Source of the DNA: JAQUOA01 sp037443785
GTDB taxonomy: Bacteria; Bacteroidota; Ignavibacteria; UBA10030; UBA8401
Length of the DNA: 46,084 bases
Direction: 5' to 3'
Assembly: GCA_037443785.1 (NCBI GenBank)
Contig: JBBINR010000028.1
Span: 1-46,084, forward strand
Under the pieces are notes generated by a model. It ran no database searches and had not been told where the DNA came from. It saw only the letters and a list, made by a program, of their open reading frames with translations. Made by a program: the position numbers and the translations under genes. The stretch's first letter is position 1; each line of letters opens with the position of its first letter. Positions 1-9,669 of the stretch are shown here, one piece after another.

Positions 1-656
1 GCTGGGCATACGATATCGGATTCGGCGGACTTGATCATGTGCTCGCCTCGGGTGCGAATGTCAATATTCTCGTGCTCGATACCGAAGTGTATTCCAACAC
101 CGGCGGGCAAATGTCGAAATCAACACCGCGCGGCGCTGTTGCAAAATTTGCTGCAGGTGGAAAACCGATCGGTAAAAAAGATCTCGGCTTGATCGCGATG
201 AGTTACGGCAATGTGTACGTCGGAAAAGTTGCGATGGGCGCAAATGATCTTCAAACAGTAAAAACATTTCTTGAAGCCGAAGCGTACGATGGACCGTCGT
301 TGATCATCGCATACAGTCATTGCATTGCTCACGGCATTAACATGGAAAACGGTTTGAATGCACAGAAGCTTGCGGTCGATTCCGGACACTGGCCGCTGTT
401 CCGTTACAATCCTGCGTTGGCAAACGAAGGAAAGAATCCATTCCAGCTTGATTCAAAAGCTCCGAAGATCAAGCTCGAAGAGTATGCTTATACAGAAATC
501 CGTTACAAGATGCTGACGAAGATGGCGCCGGAAAAAGCAAAGCGCTTGATGAAAGAGGCACAGGATGATGTAATGAAACGATGGAGATTTTACGAACAGC
601 TTGCAGCGATGAATTACAGTTCGCAAGTGCAACAGGCAGTTACCAACGGACATTAA
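1..656 (+). CDS. nifJ: Pyruvate:ferredoxin (flavodoxin) oxidoreductase, C-terminal part
   Basis: The reading frame is open from base 3 at the window edge, so this is the 3' end of a longer gene. Its opening residues (WAYDIGFGGLDHVLASG) and the following LDTEVYSNTGGQ and STPRGAVAKFAAGGK blocks are the thiamine-diphosphate domain of single-chain pyruvate:ferredoxin oxidoreductase. The family oxidises pyruvate with CoA to acetyl-CoA and CO2 and reduces ferredoxin or flavodoxin in the cytoplasm. About 218 residues of the roughly 1,200 usual for the family are present, and the C-terminus looks complete. The next gene follows 65 bases later on the same strand, so the two are probably co-transcribed. 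The internal GTG at base 39 is not a real start. Confidence 0.96.
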   Translation, partial: WAYDIGFGGLDHVLASGANVNILVLDTEVYSNTGGQMSKSTPRGAVAKFAAGGKPIGKKDLGLIAMSYGNVYVGKVAMGANDLQTVKTFLEAEAYDGPSLIIAYSHCIAHGINMENGLNAQKLAVDSGHWPLFRYNPALANEGKNPFQLDSKAPKIKLEEYAYTEIRYKMLTKMAPEKAKRLMKEAQDDVMKRWRFYEQLAAMNYSSQVQQAVTNGH

Positions 657-721
657 TATAAATGATTGCAGGTCGGCGGCACATGCCGATCTGCTCCTTC
701 AACGTTTATGGAGAATATACC

Positions 722-1711
722 ATGGATTTATCAACAACATATTTAGGATTACAATTAAAGAATCCCATCGTCCCTTCAGCATCGCCAATGTCCCGCACTG
801 TTGGCAATGTAAAATTGATGGAAGATTACGGCGCATCGGCGGTTGTTTTGTATTCAATCTTTGAAGAGCAAATTCGTCATGAGACAAAAGAACTGTATCA
901 CCATCTCACATATCATGCAGAAAGTTATGCAGAAGCAACAACCTATTTTCCTGAACCGGGAGATTATCATTCCGGACCGGAAGAATATCTTGAACATATC
1001 CGCAAACTGAAAGAATCAGTAAGTATTCCGATCATCGGCAGCATTAACGGCGTTACCGACGGTGGTTGGGTTGAATACTCAAAAAAAATTGAACAAGCCG
1101 GAGCCGATGCGTTAGAATTGAACATCTATTATATCCCCACCGATCAGAATCTTACCGGTGATGATATTGAACAGACATATTTAGATATCGTGAAAGACGT
1201 TCGCAACCAAATTAAGATCCCAATTGCCGTTAAACTATCACCATTCTTCACGGCAATTCCGAATATCGCCAACCGCTTGGATAAGATCGGTATAAATGGA
1301 TTGGTGTTATTCAATCGTTTCTATCAACCGGATATCAATCTTGATACACTCTCTGTCGAACCGGGTGTCACGCTGAGTTCATCCGATGCATTGCGCATGC
1401 CTCTTCGATGGATTGCCATCCTGTATGGAAAAATAAAAGCTGATCTTGCGGCAACATCAGGCGTTCACAATGAAGAAGACGTTTTGAAACTGGTGATGGC
1501 AGGCGCTAATGTTACCATGATGTGTTCCGCTCTTCTCCGTCACGGTCCTCGGAAAATTCGCGAAGTATTAACAGGCGTGCAGCAATGGATGGTTGAACAT
1601 GAATATCCGTCGCTCAGCGAAGTGCGCGGCAGTATTTCACACAAATCAGTTGCCGATCCTTCTTCGTTTGAACGAGCAAACTATATGAAAGCATTACAAA
1701 GTTATATGTAA
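722..1711 (+). CDS. Dihydroorotate dehydrogenase-like flavoprotein
   Basis: The protein has 329 residues starting at the ATG preceded by GGAG; an upstream in-frame ATG at 662 has no such site. It has the TIM-barrel layout of the FMN-binding dihydroorotate dehydrogenase / PreA family: an N-terminal LGLQLKNPIVPSASP block, SINGVTDGG, IPIAVKLSPFF and a C-terminal GANVTMMCSALL FMN-phosphate region. The segment that holds the catalytic Cys in class 1 enzymes (usually like NxSCPN) reads LNIYYIPTD near residues 132-140, so the usual base is missing. True pyrimidine synthesis is therefore uncertain. Position directly after nifJ suggests a redox role linked to ferredoxin metabolism, which is inference. 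Confidence 0.85.
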   Translation: MDLSTTYLGLQLKNPIVPSASPMSRTVGNVKLMEDYGASAVVLYSIFEEQIRHETKELYHHLTYHAESYAEATTYFPEPGDYHSGPEEYLEHIRKLKESVSIPIIGSINGVTDGGWVEYSKKIEQAGADALELNIYYIPTDQNLTGDDIEQTYLDIVKDVRNQIKIPIAVKLSPFFTAIPNIANRLDKIGINGLVLFNRFYQPDINLDTLSVEPGVTLSSSDALRMPLRWIAILYGKIKADLAATSGVHNEEDVLKLVMAGANVTMMCSALLRHGPRKIREVLTGVQQWMVEHEYPSLSEVRGSISHKSVADPSSFERANYMKALQSYM

Positions 1712-1723
1712 TAACACAGGGCA

Positions 1724-1746
1724 GCCGTCATCATGAGGATGACGGT
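1724..1746 (+). other. Intergenic hairpin after the flavoprotein gene
   Basis: CCGTCATC (1725-1732) and GATGACGG (1738-1745) form a perfect 8-bp stem with a 5-base loop. No T-run follows, so it is not a standard intrinsic terminator. It could be an mRNA-stabilising stem or a weak terminator before the Rrf2 gene, about 35 bases ahead of that start. Confidence 0.5.
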
Positions 1747-1780
1747 GAGCTTTAACAACAATCTACAAGTGAGGTGATTT

Positions 1781-2215
1781 ATGAGCGTTTTTTTTAGCAG
1801 GCAATGCGAATATGCCCTTCAAGCAGTGATCTATCTTGCACAGAAAAAACAGGGTGAGATGACAACAATTAAGGAGATCTCGTCGCATTTAGGAATTCCG
1901 TTTCATTTTCTCGGAAAGATTTTCCAGAAGTTGTCGCATAAGGGCCTTCTCAATTCAATGAAGGGAGTCTCCGGAGGATTCTGGCTGGCGAAACCGTCGA
2001 ATGAAATATTCTTGTTCGATATCATTGAGGCGATTGACGGAAAAGAAGTTGTCAATTCATGTGTGCTCGGATATACGGAATGCAGCAACACAGAGCCGTG
2101 CCCGATGCATGAAACATGGAAAACAACAAAAGATGTCTTCTTCGGAGAGTTAATGAGGAAAACACTTCTTGATGTTTCGCGCAATATAAAAAAAGGTGGA
2201 TATCTGGCTGCATAA
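1781..2215 (+). CDS. Rrf2-family iron-sulfur transcriptional regulator
   Basis: The 144-residue protein has the Rrf2 winged-helix N-terminus (CEYALQAVIYLA, then IPFHFLGKIFQKL as recognition region and GVSGGFWLAKP as wing). Cys94, Cys101 and Cys107 match in spacing the three cysteines that ligate a cluster in IscR, NsrR and RirA. It is therefore probably a redox-, iron- or NO-responsive DNA-binding protein. A GAGGTGA ribosome site lies just upstream and an intrinsic terminator just downstream, so it is probably its own transcript. The neighbouring membrane polyferredoxin is a reasonable target. Which member of the family it is cannot be told from the sequence alone. Confidence 0.92.
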   Translation: MSVFFSRQCEYALQAVIYLAQKKQGEMTTIKEISSHLGIPFHFLGKIFQKLSHKGLLNSMKGVSGGFWLAKPSNEIFLFDIIEAIDGKEVVNSCVLGYTECSNTEPCPMHETWKTTKDVFFGELMRKTLLDVSRNIKKGGYLAA

Positions 2216-2224
2216 CAGTATGAG

Positions 2225-2251
2225 GCGGGTGAATTAACCCGCTGTTTTTTT
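2225..2251 (+). terminator. Rho-independent terminator of the Rrf2 gene
   Basis: GCGGGT (2225-2230) pairs with ACCCGC (2237-2242) across a 6-base loop. A run of seven T (2245-2251) follows. It begins ten bases after the Rrf2 stop codon. Confidence 0.88.
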
Positions 2252-2281
2252 ATTGAAAATAAAGAGTAAATCCTCTTGATT

Positions 2282-3499
2282 ATGGAAGAAATTACACCAA
2301 CTCGGAAAGAACGGGAAAAAATCCTAAGACCATTTGTGCAAATTCAACCTGCGCAGATAAAAAAAATTCCGCGAGACTTGCGGAAAAAAAAATATTCTGC
2401 CGATACATCATTGCCGATTGGCAAAAGATTGCTTGAGCAAATGAAAAATGATTCGCAATTCTTTCGTTCTGCTGTTCAGGCGGCGTTTGTATTACTTTGC
2501 CTTTGGATCGGTGTTGAATTTTATCTCTTCATGCAGTGGGGATCAACATCAGGCGTTGAGCCTTTTTACCAGCGCCCTCCCGGTGCCGAAGGATTTCTTC
2601 CGATCAGTGCACTGATGGGTTTGCTTCACTGGATCATGAGCGGTTCCTTGAATAGTATTCACCCTGCAGGAACAATTATTCTTACAGCATTCATCGCCAT
2701 CAGCATTGCGATGAAAAAATCTTTTTGCTCGTGGATGTGTCCCGTGGGAACGCTGAGCAAATCATTATGGATGCTAGGACAAAAAATTTTTGGCAGAAAT
2801 TTTCAGGTGTGGAAATGGCTGGATTATGCACTTCGCTCATTGAAGTATTTTCTTCTCTCCTTTTTTGTTTATTCGATCGTTTCTATGAGTGTTGATGATC
2901 TCACCATTTTTATCAACAGTCCGTACAATAAAGTTGCCGACATAAAAATGTATTTGTTTTTTGCCGAGATTTCACAGTTTGCCTTGTGGACAATTATCGT
3001 ATTGATGGTATGTTCTCTTTTCATTAAAAATTTTTGGTGTCGATATTTATGCCCCTATGGTGCGCTCCTTGGAATTGCCGGTATGTTGTCACCATTCCGT
3101 ATCACGCGAACAAAAGCGACGTGCGTCGATTGTGAATTGTGTACGAAAGTGTGTCCCGCAAATATTCAAATCCATACGATCGGACAATCTGACACCAACA
3201 AAACCGTTGGGCAGGTATGGAATGATGAGTGCACAAGTTGCATGAGATGCGTTGAAGAATGCCCTGTGAAAGACACGTTATTGTTACGCACGAAAGAATC
3301 GACAGCATCTGTTCCGACATGGGTGATGGGAAGTTTAATCATTGGAGTTTTTCTTGCCGTTACAGGATTAGGTATGCTGACCGGACATTGGAAAAATTCG
3401 ATTTCGAGTGATGAATATTTATTTCGTTTTCAGCGGCTGGATTCACCTCTTTATAATCATGCGCGCGGGCAGGTTCCACATTATAGACCTAATGATTAA
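2282..3499 (+). CDS. Membrane-bound polyferredoxin (NapH/CcoG/NosR-like)
   Basis: This 405-residue membrane protein has about five or six hydrophobic segments and a soluble iron-sulfur domain between the last ones. Two CxxxCP sites follow membrane segments (CSWMCPVG and CRYLCPYG), as in NapH/NosR-type proteins. Two [4Fe-4S] motifs are visible: Cys281/284/287/291 and Cys317/320/323/327. Such proteins pass electrons between the quinone pool or membrane and a periplasmic or cytoplasmic partner. No reductase partner is adjacent, so the pathway is open. The ATG at 2282 is preferred over a TTG six bases upstream; no strong ribosome site supports either. The preceding Rrf2 regulator may sense the same redox state. 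Confidence 0.88.
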   Translation: MEEITPTRKEREKILRPFVQIQPAQIKKIPRDLRKKKYSADTSLPIGKRLLEQMKNDSQFFRSAVQAAFVLLCLWIGVEFYLFMQWGSTSGVEPFYQRPPGAEGFLPISALMGLLHWIMSGSLNSIHPAGTIILTAFIAISIAMKKSFCSWMCPVGTLSKSLWMLGQKIFGRNFQVWKWLDYALRSLKYFLLSFFVYSIVSMSVDDLTIFINSPYNKVADIKMYLFFAEISQFALWTIIVLMVCSLFIKNFWCRYLCPYGALLGIAGMLSPFRITRTKATCVDCELCTKVCPANIQIHTIGQSDTNKTVGQVWNDECTSCMRCVEECPVKDTLLLRTKESTASVPTWVMGSLIIGVFLAVTGLGMLTGHWKNSISSDEYLFRFQRLDSPLYNHARGQVPHYRPND

Positions 3500-3818
3500 A
3501 CAAAATAACAGATGAGATACATTTTTCTAGACCTCATTCCATAAACAAAATAGAGCCTTGGATGATCTTTATTAATTTTTTTGATATTTCAAAAAATTTC
3601 ACTGAACATGAAGACAATGTTGTCTGAAATGCGACATCAAAAAAATAAAAACTCCTCCCCTGATTTACATTGTCGTTGCTATTCACCCAAACACAGATTA
3701 CTTTGAAAAAGGAATGTCCCGATGTGATTATGACATCGACAATACGTTGTAAAAATGTTTTACTGTGAATATACTTTCGGCCTGCCTGCACCAAATACGC
3801 TCACCAGGAGAAAGAGTT
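3500..3818. other. 319-bp intergenic region with two small dyads
   Basis: No gene is supported here. There are two short inverted repeats: AGACAA-TG-TTGTCT at 3612-3625, and CGATGT (3720-3725) with ACATCG (3733-3738). Either could be an operator or part of a 5' leader for the large kinase gene. The kinase ATG at 3819 follows AGGAGAAAG, a good ribosome site. Confidence 0.5.
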
Positions 3819-6800
3819 ATGAATGCAAAAAAAACTGAGCATAATCGCTCCAAGAAAATCCCTCCCCGCACTGCACAGTTGTTTAATAATTTTTTCGATC
3901 ACTCAACGACATGCTTTGCAATCCTTGATCGAAATTATACCTTTGTCCGTATCAATACAATATGGGCAGAAACGTTCCATCAACACATTACAGCATCTTT
4001 AGGAACTCCCTATACTGATGTCTTTCCTCTTGAAACAAAGAAAATTTTCGATGAAGTTCTGCAAAAGAAAAAAACACTTCACTATTCCAACCATCCCTTC
4101 ACATTTATCCATCAGCCGAAACGTGGAATAACATACTGGTATTGGATTCTTCAGCCACTTTTGAACGACAAAGGGAAAGTCGAATTTATTTTATTTTCCG
4201 CTGTTGATGTCACAGAACAAAAACGCACGAAAAAACTGCTCAATGATCGGTGTTCCACGCTACGAAGTATTATTGATAGTACGAATGCGCTGATTTTTTC
4301 TGTCGATCCTCAATACAAATATACAAGCTTCAATGCCGCACACGCCAATGTTATGAAAGCAATTTACGGAGCTGAGATCGAAGCCGGTCACACCATGCTG
4401 GAGTATATGACTGTTGCTGAGGATCGTGAAAAAGCAAAAAATAATCTCGACCGTGCGTTAGCGGGTGAACATTTTACGGAAGAAGCATACTCGGGGGAAG
4501 AAAAGCGGTCACAACTATATTTTCAAGTTTTGCACACTCCCATTCGCACAGAAGGAGGAACTGTTATTGGTGTTGCTGTAATCGCACAAGATCTCACTCA
4601 GCATAAACGCGCTGAGGAACAATTGCATATCAGCGAAAGCCATTTCAATAAAGCTCAGAGCATTGCGCATATTGGTTCCTGGGAACTTAATTTAGTGACG
4701 AACAGACTTGATTGGTCAGATGAGATTTACCGCATCTTTGAAATTGACCCAAAACGTTTTGGCGCTTCATACGAAGCATTTCTCGATCATATTCATCCCG
4801 ATGATCGAGAAAGTGTTAATCGCGCTTATACCGATTCTCTAAAAAATCGAACTCCATATGAAATAATCCATCGTCTCAAGTTTTCGGACGGACGAATTAA
4901 ATTTGTCCATGAACGATGTGAGACTTTTTACGATAAAAACAACAATCCCATTCGATCACTTGGAACTGTTCAAGATATCACCGGACAAAGACAAACCGAA
5001 GAAGCATTGCACCAAGCCAGCACCTACAATCGCCGTTTAATTGAGGCAAGTCTTGATCCACTGGTTACAATCAATTCCGATGGAAAAATTACCGATGTCA
5101 ACACGGCAACAGAAGTTGTAACAGGCGTAAAACGAAAAGATTTGATCGGAAGCGATTTTTCTAATTATTTCACTGAGCCAAAAAAAGCCAGAGACGGTTA
5201 CCGTGAAGTACTGCAAAAAGGATTTGTCAGGGATTACCCCCTCACCATCCGACACTCAACTGGAAGTACAACTGACGTGTTATACAATGCAACACTTTAT
5301 AAAGATAAATCAGGGAAAGCCCAGGGAGTCTTTGCAGCTGCACGGGATATCACCGGCCAAAAACGCGCAGAGGAAAAACTGCGTCGATCCGCCGAAGAAA
5401 TTCACGATCTCTACAATAGCGCCCCGTGCGGTTATCATTCTTTGGATGGTGATGGTTTCTTTAATCAGATCAACGATACGGAACTTCATTGGCTTGGGTA
5501 TTCGCGTGACGAAATACTCGGCAAGAAAAAATTCTCCGATCTTATAACGTCAAAAGGCCAGCAGACATTTCAAGAAAATTTTTCATTGTTTAAGAAACGA
5601 GGCTGGGTAAAGAATCTTGAATATGAGATGATTCGAAAAGACGGCTCATTGCTGCAAGTACTCATTAGTGCAACAGCAATTTTTGATAATGCTGGCACCT
5701 ATGTGATGAGCCGTTCTACCGTGTATGACATAACCGAACTCAAAGAAACAGAGCATGCCCTTCACGAAAGAGAAAAACACTCCCAGGCGCTCCTCCGTCT
5801 CTCAAAAAAATTAGAGAATTCACAAACCTATGGCGATGTGCTAAACGCCGCACGCGATGAAGTAAAAAATATTTTGGGATATCAAAACCTATGGATTTAT
5901 CTGCTTTCCGACGACAAAAAATATCTTAAAGCTTTGGTTGCCGGTGGTCCAATGTCTGACACGGTAATGTCAGAAACCGGAACTGCAACACTCCCCATTC
6001 AGGGTGATCCAATGCTTGAAGCGATTGTCGCAGCAAATGATATCGTTGTGGTTGAAGACGCACAAACTGATCCAACAACAGATAAAGCGATCGTAACACA
6101 ATTGAGAATCCGCACCATTGTCAATATTCCAATCATTTTCTTTGACAAACGGCTTGGGTCTGTTGGTAGCGGAACATTTGGAGATGAAGGCATTCGAGTG
6201 CCAACGAAATCTGAACAAGATTTTCTGCGCGCCATGGCGAGCCATTTGGCAACAACGCTTGACCGGCTCCACTTGCTTACCAAACGTACTCAAGCAGAAG
6301 AAGCTTTTCACCGTGCCAGCACTTACAATCGCCGCTTAATTGAAGCAAGTCTTGATCCTCTTGTTACGATCAATGCTGACGGCAAAATTACCGATGTAAA
6401 CACTGCAACTGAAACGGTAACGGGTGTTTCGCGAATCAATCTCATCGGAAGCGATTTTTCTGATTACTTTACAGAACCGGTAAAGGCAAGAAACGGCTAC
6501 CGTGCGGTGCTTGAAAAAGGTTTTGTCAAAGATTATCCCCTTACCATTCGGCATACTTCTGGTACAATTACAGAAGTAATGTATAATGCCACGGTGTACA
6601 GAGATGATACGGGAAAAATTCAAGGAGTCTTTGCTGCCGCTCGCGATATCACGGAACAAAAACGTGCAAAAGAAAAGGTAAATCAACTTGCGTCAATCGT
6701 CGAATCATCTGAAGACGCCATTATCAGTAAAAATTTAGACGGAATAATCATCAGTTGGAACAAAGGTGCTGAACTGATGTACGGGTACACGGAAAGTGAA

Positions 6801-9653
6801 GTCATCGGCAAACCGGTATCGATCCTGCTCCCATCGGACAATAAAAATGAAATTGCTCATACGCTTGAAAAGGTCAAACAGGGAAAACATATAGCGCATT
6901 ATGAATCGGTTCGACGCAAGAAAAACGGTGAAGAATTTTTTATGTCGCTCACGATCTCCCCTATTCGTGACTCAGAAGGAAACATCGTCGCAGCATCAAC
7001 CATCGGACACGATATTACTGAAAAGAAAAAAGCAGAACACTTACTGCGGGAAAGCGAAGAAAAATATCGAACGTTGATTCAAAATGTTCAAACGGCGATT
7101 GTTGTTCACGGACCGGACACAACAATTCTAAAAAGCAATTCAATGGCGCAAGAACTGCTGGGATTGACTGAAGAACAATTGTTGGGAAAAACCGCAATTG
7201 ATCCTGAATGGCATTTCCGTCGCGAAGATGGAACGGCTCTTCCTCTCGAGAATTATCCGATTAACCACGTTATTGCCACACGACGACCGCTTCGAAATTT
7301 AATTATCGAAGTCCATCGCCCCAGTCGAAGCAATGATGTATGGGTTCTGGTCAATGCCGATCCGGTGTTCGATGGGAAGCAGAGTATTGTTGAAGTCATC
7401 GTCACCTTTATCGACATCACCGAGCGAAAAAAATTAGAAGTCGAGCGAGAACAGTATTTCAAATTTTTCCAAACCACGACCGATCTGATGTGTATTGCTG
7501 ATCCAAATGGATGTTTCAAAAAAATAAATCCTGCATGCATCCTTACCCTCGGATATTCCGAGTCGGAACTTCTGTCAAAACCATTCATTGATTTTGTCCA
7601 TCCGGATGACCGGCAATCGACACTCGATGAAATGACCAGACAAATGCAAATCGGATTTTCACTCAACTTTGAAAATCGGTACAAATGCAAGGATGGTTCA
7701 TTCATTTGGCTTTCGTGGCGCGCGAATTACAATAAAAATGAAGGAATTACCTACGCGACAGGACGTGACATCACTGAACGCAAACGCGCTGAACAAAAGA
7801 TTGTCCAGCTTGCGGCAATCGTGGAATCTTCCGATGATGCCATCACGGGAAAAACATTAGAAGGGATTATTACAAGCTGGAATAAAGGAGCGGAGAAAAT
7901 TTACGGCTATACAGAAAGTGAAATCATCGGCAAATCAATTTCACTCTTGGGCATACCCGAACACACAGAAGATAATAGTGTAATTCTTGAAAAAATCCGG
8001 CGCGGAGAACATCTCGAACATTTTGAAACTGTTCGCCGGCGAAAAGACGGGCAAGACATTTTCATGTCATTAACCGTTTCTCCCGTCAAGGATATGAACG
8101 GCAGAATTATTGGAGCTTCGACGATTGGACGCGATATTACTGAGCGTAAAAAAATAGAAGAAGCCCTGCATTCCGCATCACTCTATTCCCGCAGTTTGAT
8201 TGAGGCAAGTCTTGACCCTCTTGTAACGATCAGCACCAAGGGAAAAATTATGGATGTGAATTATGCAACAGAACAGGTAACGGGCGTTGCACGCGAACAG
8301 TTGATCAACAGCGATTTTTCAGATTATTTCACCGCTCCGGATAAAGCCAGAGCAGGATACCAACAGGTACTTGCTGATGGATATGTACGGGGCTATCCGC
8401 TCACCATTCACCATATCTCCGGCAAAACAACAGATGTATTGTATAATGCAACGGTTTATAAAAATGAAGCAGGAGAAGTACAAGGGGTTTTCGCCGCCGC
8501 TCGTGACATCACTGAACGGAAAAAAGCCGAAAGAGCGCTCAGAGAAAGTGAAGAAAAATACAGAGCTCTGTTAGAAACATCTACTGATATTATCCTCACT
8601 CATGACTTAACTGGTCGCATAAGCTACATCAATAAATTTGGAATAAAAATGACCGGTTATAGCGAACACGAACTGCTTGGTTCGAGCATTGCTTCTATCC
8701 TGCCACCCGAAGAATTACAGGCGATGAACGATCGTGCCATTGCCCGAAATCGAGGTGATATTGGGACATATGAATACGAAACAAAGTTCATAACCAAATC
8801 CGGCAAGATCGTCGTTGTTGAGGTACACTCTGCATCGATCATCAGAGAAGGAAAGAGTACGGAATTCCTCGTCAATGCAAGAGATATCACCGAACGGAAA
8901 CAAGCGGAAGAACGTATTCAAAAGCTGAACGAAGAACTTGAACAGCGCGTTATTGACCGCACTGCGCAATTGCAAGCGTCGAATAAAGAACTTGAAGCAT
9001 TTGCCTATTCAGTTTCGCACGATCTGCGGGCGCCGTTACGGCACATCGACGGCTTCATCGAAATTCTCCGCCAAAAGGCCCAGTCAAAACTCGATGAACA
9101 AAGCCTGCATTACATGAATATTATTGAAGATGCGGCAAAACAGATGGGAACACTCATCGACGATCTTCTCTCCTTCTCACGCATGGGGCGCGCCGAAATG
9201 TCGAAAGTTCCGCTGAACACTTCTTTATTAGTCAACGAAGTTGTCGACTATCTGCATCCCGAAATCGGCAATAGAGATATTCAATGGCAGATTGCTCCCC
9301 TGCCGACTGTTACAGGAGATAAAGCCATGCTTCGGGTTGTGTTTGTCAATCTTCTTTCAAACGCATTGAAATTTACTCGTCCTCGCGAACATGCCGTTAT
9401 TGAAATCGGCTATACGGATGACAATCACAATGAGGTTGTATTTTTTATTCGTGATAATGGAGTAGGTTTTGATATGAAGTATGCGGCAAAACTTTTCGGC
9501 GTATTTCAACGGTTGCATCGGGCAGAAGATTTTGAAGGGACAGGAATCGGCCTTGCCAATGTCCATCGGGTAATCAGCAGGCATGGCGGCAGAACGTGGG
9601 CAGAAGGAAACCTAAATGAAGGCGCGACATTTTACTTTTCACTTCCGCGATAA
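3819..9653 (+). CDS. Giant cytosolic multi-PAS/GAF sensor histidine kinase
   Basis: The protein has 1944 residues; the ATG behind AGGAGAAAG is chosen over an upstream GTG at 3765. I count twelve PAS units, most ending in a DIT(E/G)(Q/R)K-type linker. Five lie at about residues 20-640, then a GAF domain at about 654-828, then seven more at about 831-1695. A coiled coil leads to HisKA, with phospho-acceptor His1734 in SVSHDLRAPLRH, and to a HATPase domain ending near GTGIGLANVHR. No membrane segment or signal peptide is seen, so sensing should be cytoplasmic. Units at about 398, 831 and 1451 are close copies, as are those at about 955 and 1329. A response regulator starts 16 bases downstream and is the probable partner. 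Ligands are unknown. Confidence 0.95.
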   Translation: MNAKKTEHNRSKKIPPRTAQLFNNFFDHSTTCFAILDRNYTFVRINTIWAETFHQHITASLGTPYTDVFPLETKKIFDEVLQKKKTLHYSNHPFTFIHQPKRGITYWYWILQPLLNDKGKVEFILFSAVDVTEQKRTKKLLNDRCSTLRSIIDSTNALIFSVDPQYKYTSFNAAHANVMKAIYGAEIEAGHTMLEYMTVAEDREKAKNNLDRALAGEHFTEEAYSGEEKRSQLYFQVLHTPIRTEGGTVIGVAVIAQDLTQHKRAEEQLHISESHFNKAQSIAHIGSWELNLVTNRLDWSDEIYRIFEIDPKRFGASYEAFLDHIHPDDRESVNRAYTDSLKNRTPYEIIHRLKFSDGRIKFVHERCETFYDKNNNPIRSLGTVQDITGQRQTEEALHQASTYNRRLIEASLDPLVTINSDGKITDVNTATEVVTGVKRKDLIGSDFSNYFTEPKKARDGYREVLQKGFVRDYPLTIRHSTGSTTDVLYNATLYKDKSGKAQGVFAAARDITGQKRAEEKLRRSAEEIHDLYNSAPCGYHSLDGDGFFNQINDTELHWLGYSRDEILGKKKFSDLITSKGQQTFQENFSLFKKRGWVKNLEYEMIRKDGSLLQVLISATAIFDNAGTYVMSRSTVYDITELKETEHALHEREKHSQALLRLSKKLENSQTYGDVLNAARDEVKNILGYQNLWIYLLSDDKKYLKALVAGGPMSDTVMSETGTATLPIQGDPMLEAIVAANDIVVVEDAQTDPTTDKAIVTQLRIRTIVNIPIIFFDKRLGSVGSGTFGDEGIRVPTKSEQDFLRAMASHLATTLDRLHLLTKRTQAEEAFHRASTYNRRLIEASLDPLVTINADGKITDVNTATETVTGVSRINLIGSDFSDYFTEPVKARNGYRAVLEKGFVKDYPLTIRHTSGTITEVMYNATVYRDDTGKIQGVFAAARDITEQKRAKEKVNQLASIVESSEDAIISKNLDGIIISWNKGAELMYGYTESEVIGKPVSILLPSDNKNEIAHTLEKVKQGKHIAHYESVRRKKNGEEFFMSLTISPIRDSEGNIVAASTIGHDITEKKKAEHLLRESEEKYRTLIQNVQTAIVVHGPDTTILKSNSMAQELLGLTEEQLLGKTAIDPEWHFRREDGTALPLENYPINHVIATRRPLRNLIIEVHRPSRSNDVWVLVNADPVFDGKQSIVEVIVTFIDITERKKLEVEREQYFKFFQTTTDLMCIADPNGCFKKINPACILTLGYSESELLSKPFIDFVHPDDRQSTLDEMTRQMQIGFSLNFENRYKCKDGSFIWLSWRANYNKNEGITYATGRDITERKRAEQKIVQLAAIVESSDDAITGKTLEGIITSWNKGAEKIYGYTESEIIGKSISLLGIPEHTEDNSVILEKIRRGEHLEHFETVRRRKDGQDIFMSLTVSPVKDMNGRIIGASTIGRDITERKKIEEALHSASLYSRSLIEASLDPLVTISTKGKIMDVNYATEQVTGVAREQLINSDFSDYFTAPDKARAGYQQVLADGYVRGYPLTIHHISGKTTDVLYNATVYKNEAGEVQGVFAAARDITERKKAERALRESEEKYRALLETSTDIILTHDLTGRISYINKFGIKMTGYSEHELLGSSIASILPPEELQAMNDRAIARNRGDIGTYEYETKFITKSGKIVVVEVHSASIIREGKSTEFLVNARDITERKQAEERIQKLNEELEQRVIDRTAQLQASNKELEAFAYSVSHDLRAPLRHIDGFIEILRQKAQSKLDEQSLHYMNIIEDAAKQMGTLIDDLLSFSRMGRAEMSKVPLNTSLLVNEVVDYLHPEIGNRDIQWQIAPLPTVTGDKAMLRVVFVNLLSNALKFTRPREHAVIEIGYTDDNHNEVVFFIRDNGVGFDMKYAAKLFGVFQRLHRAEDFEGTGIGLANVHRVISRHGGRTWAEGNLNEGATFYFSLPR

Positions 9654-9669
9654 CCATAGGAGATCACTC

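Noticed and set aside
5010..8520. Repeated blocks that could suggest a CRISPR or mobile repeat
   Set aside because: The repeats are in frame and encode PAS domains of about 118 residues; there are no short spacers or transposase.
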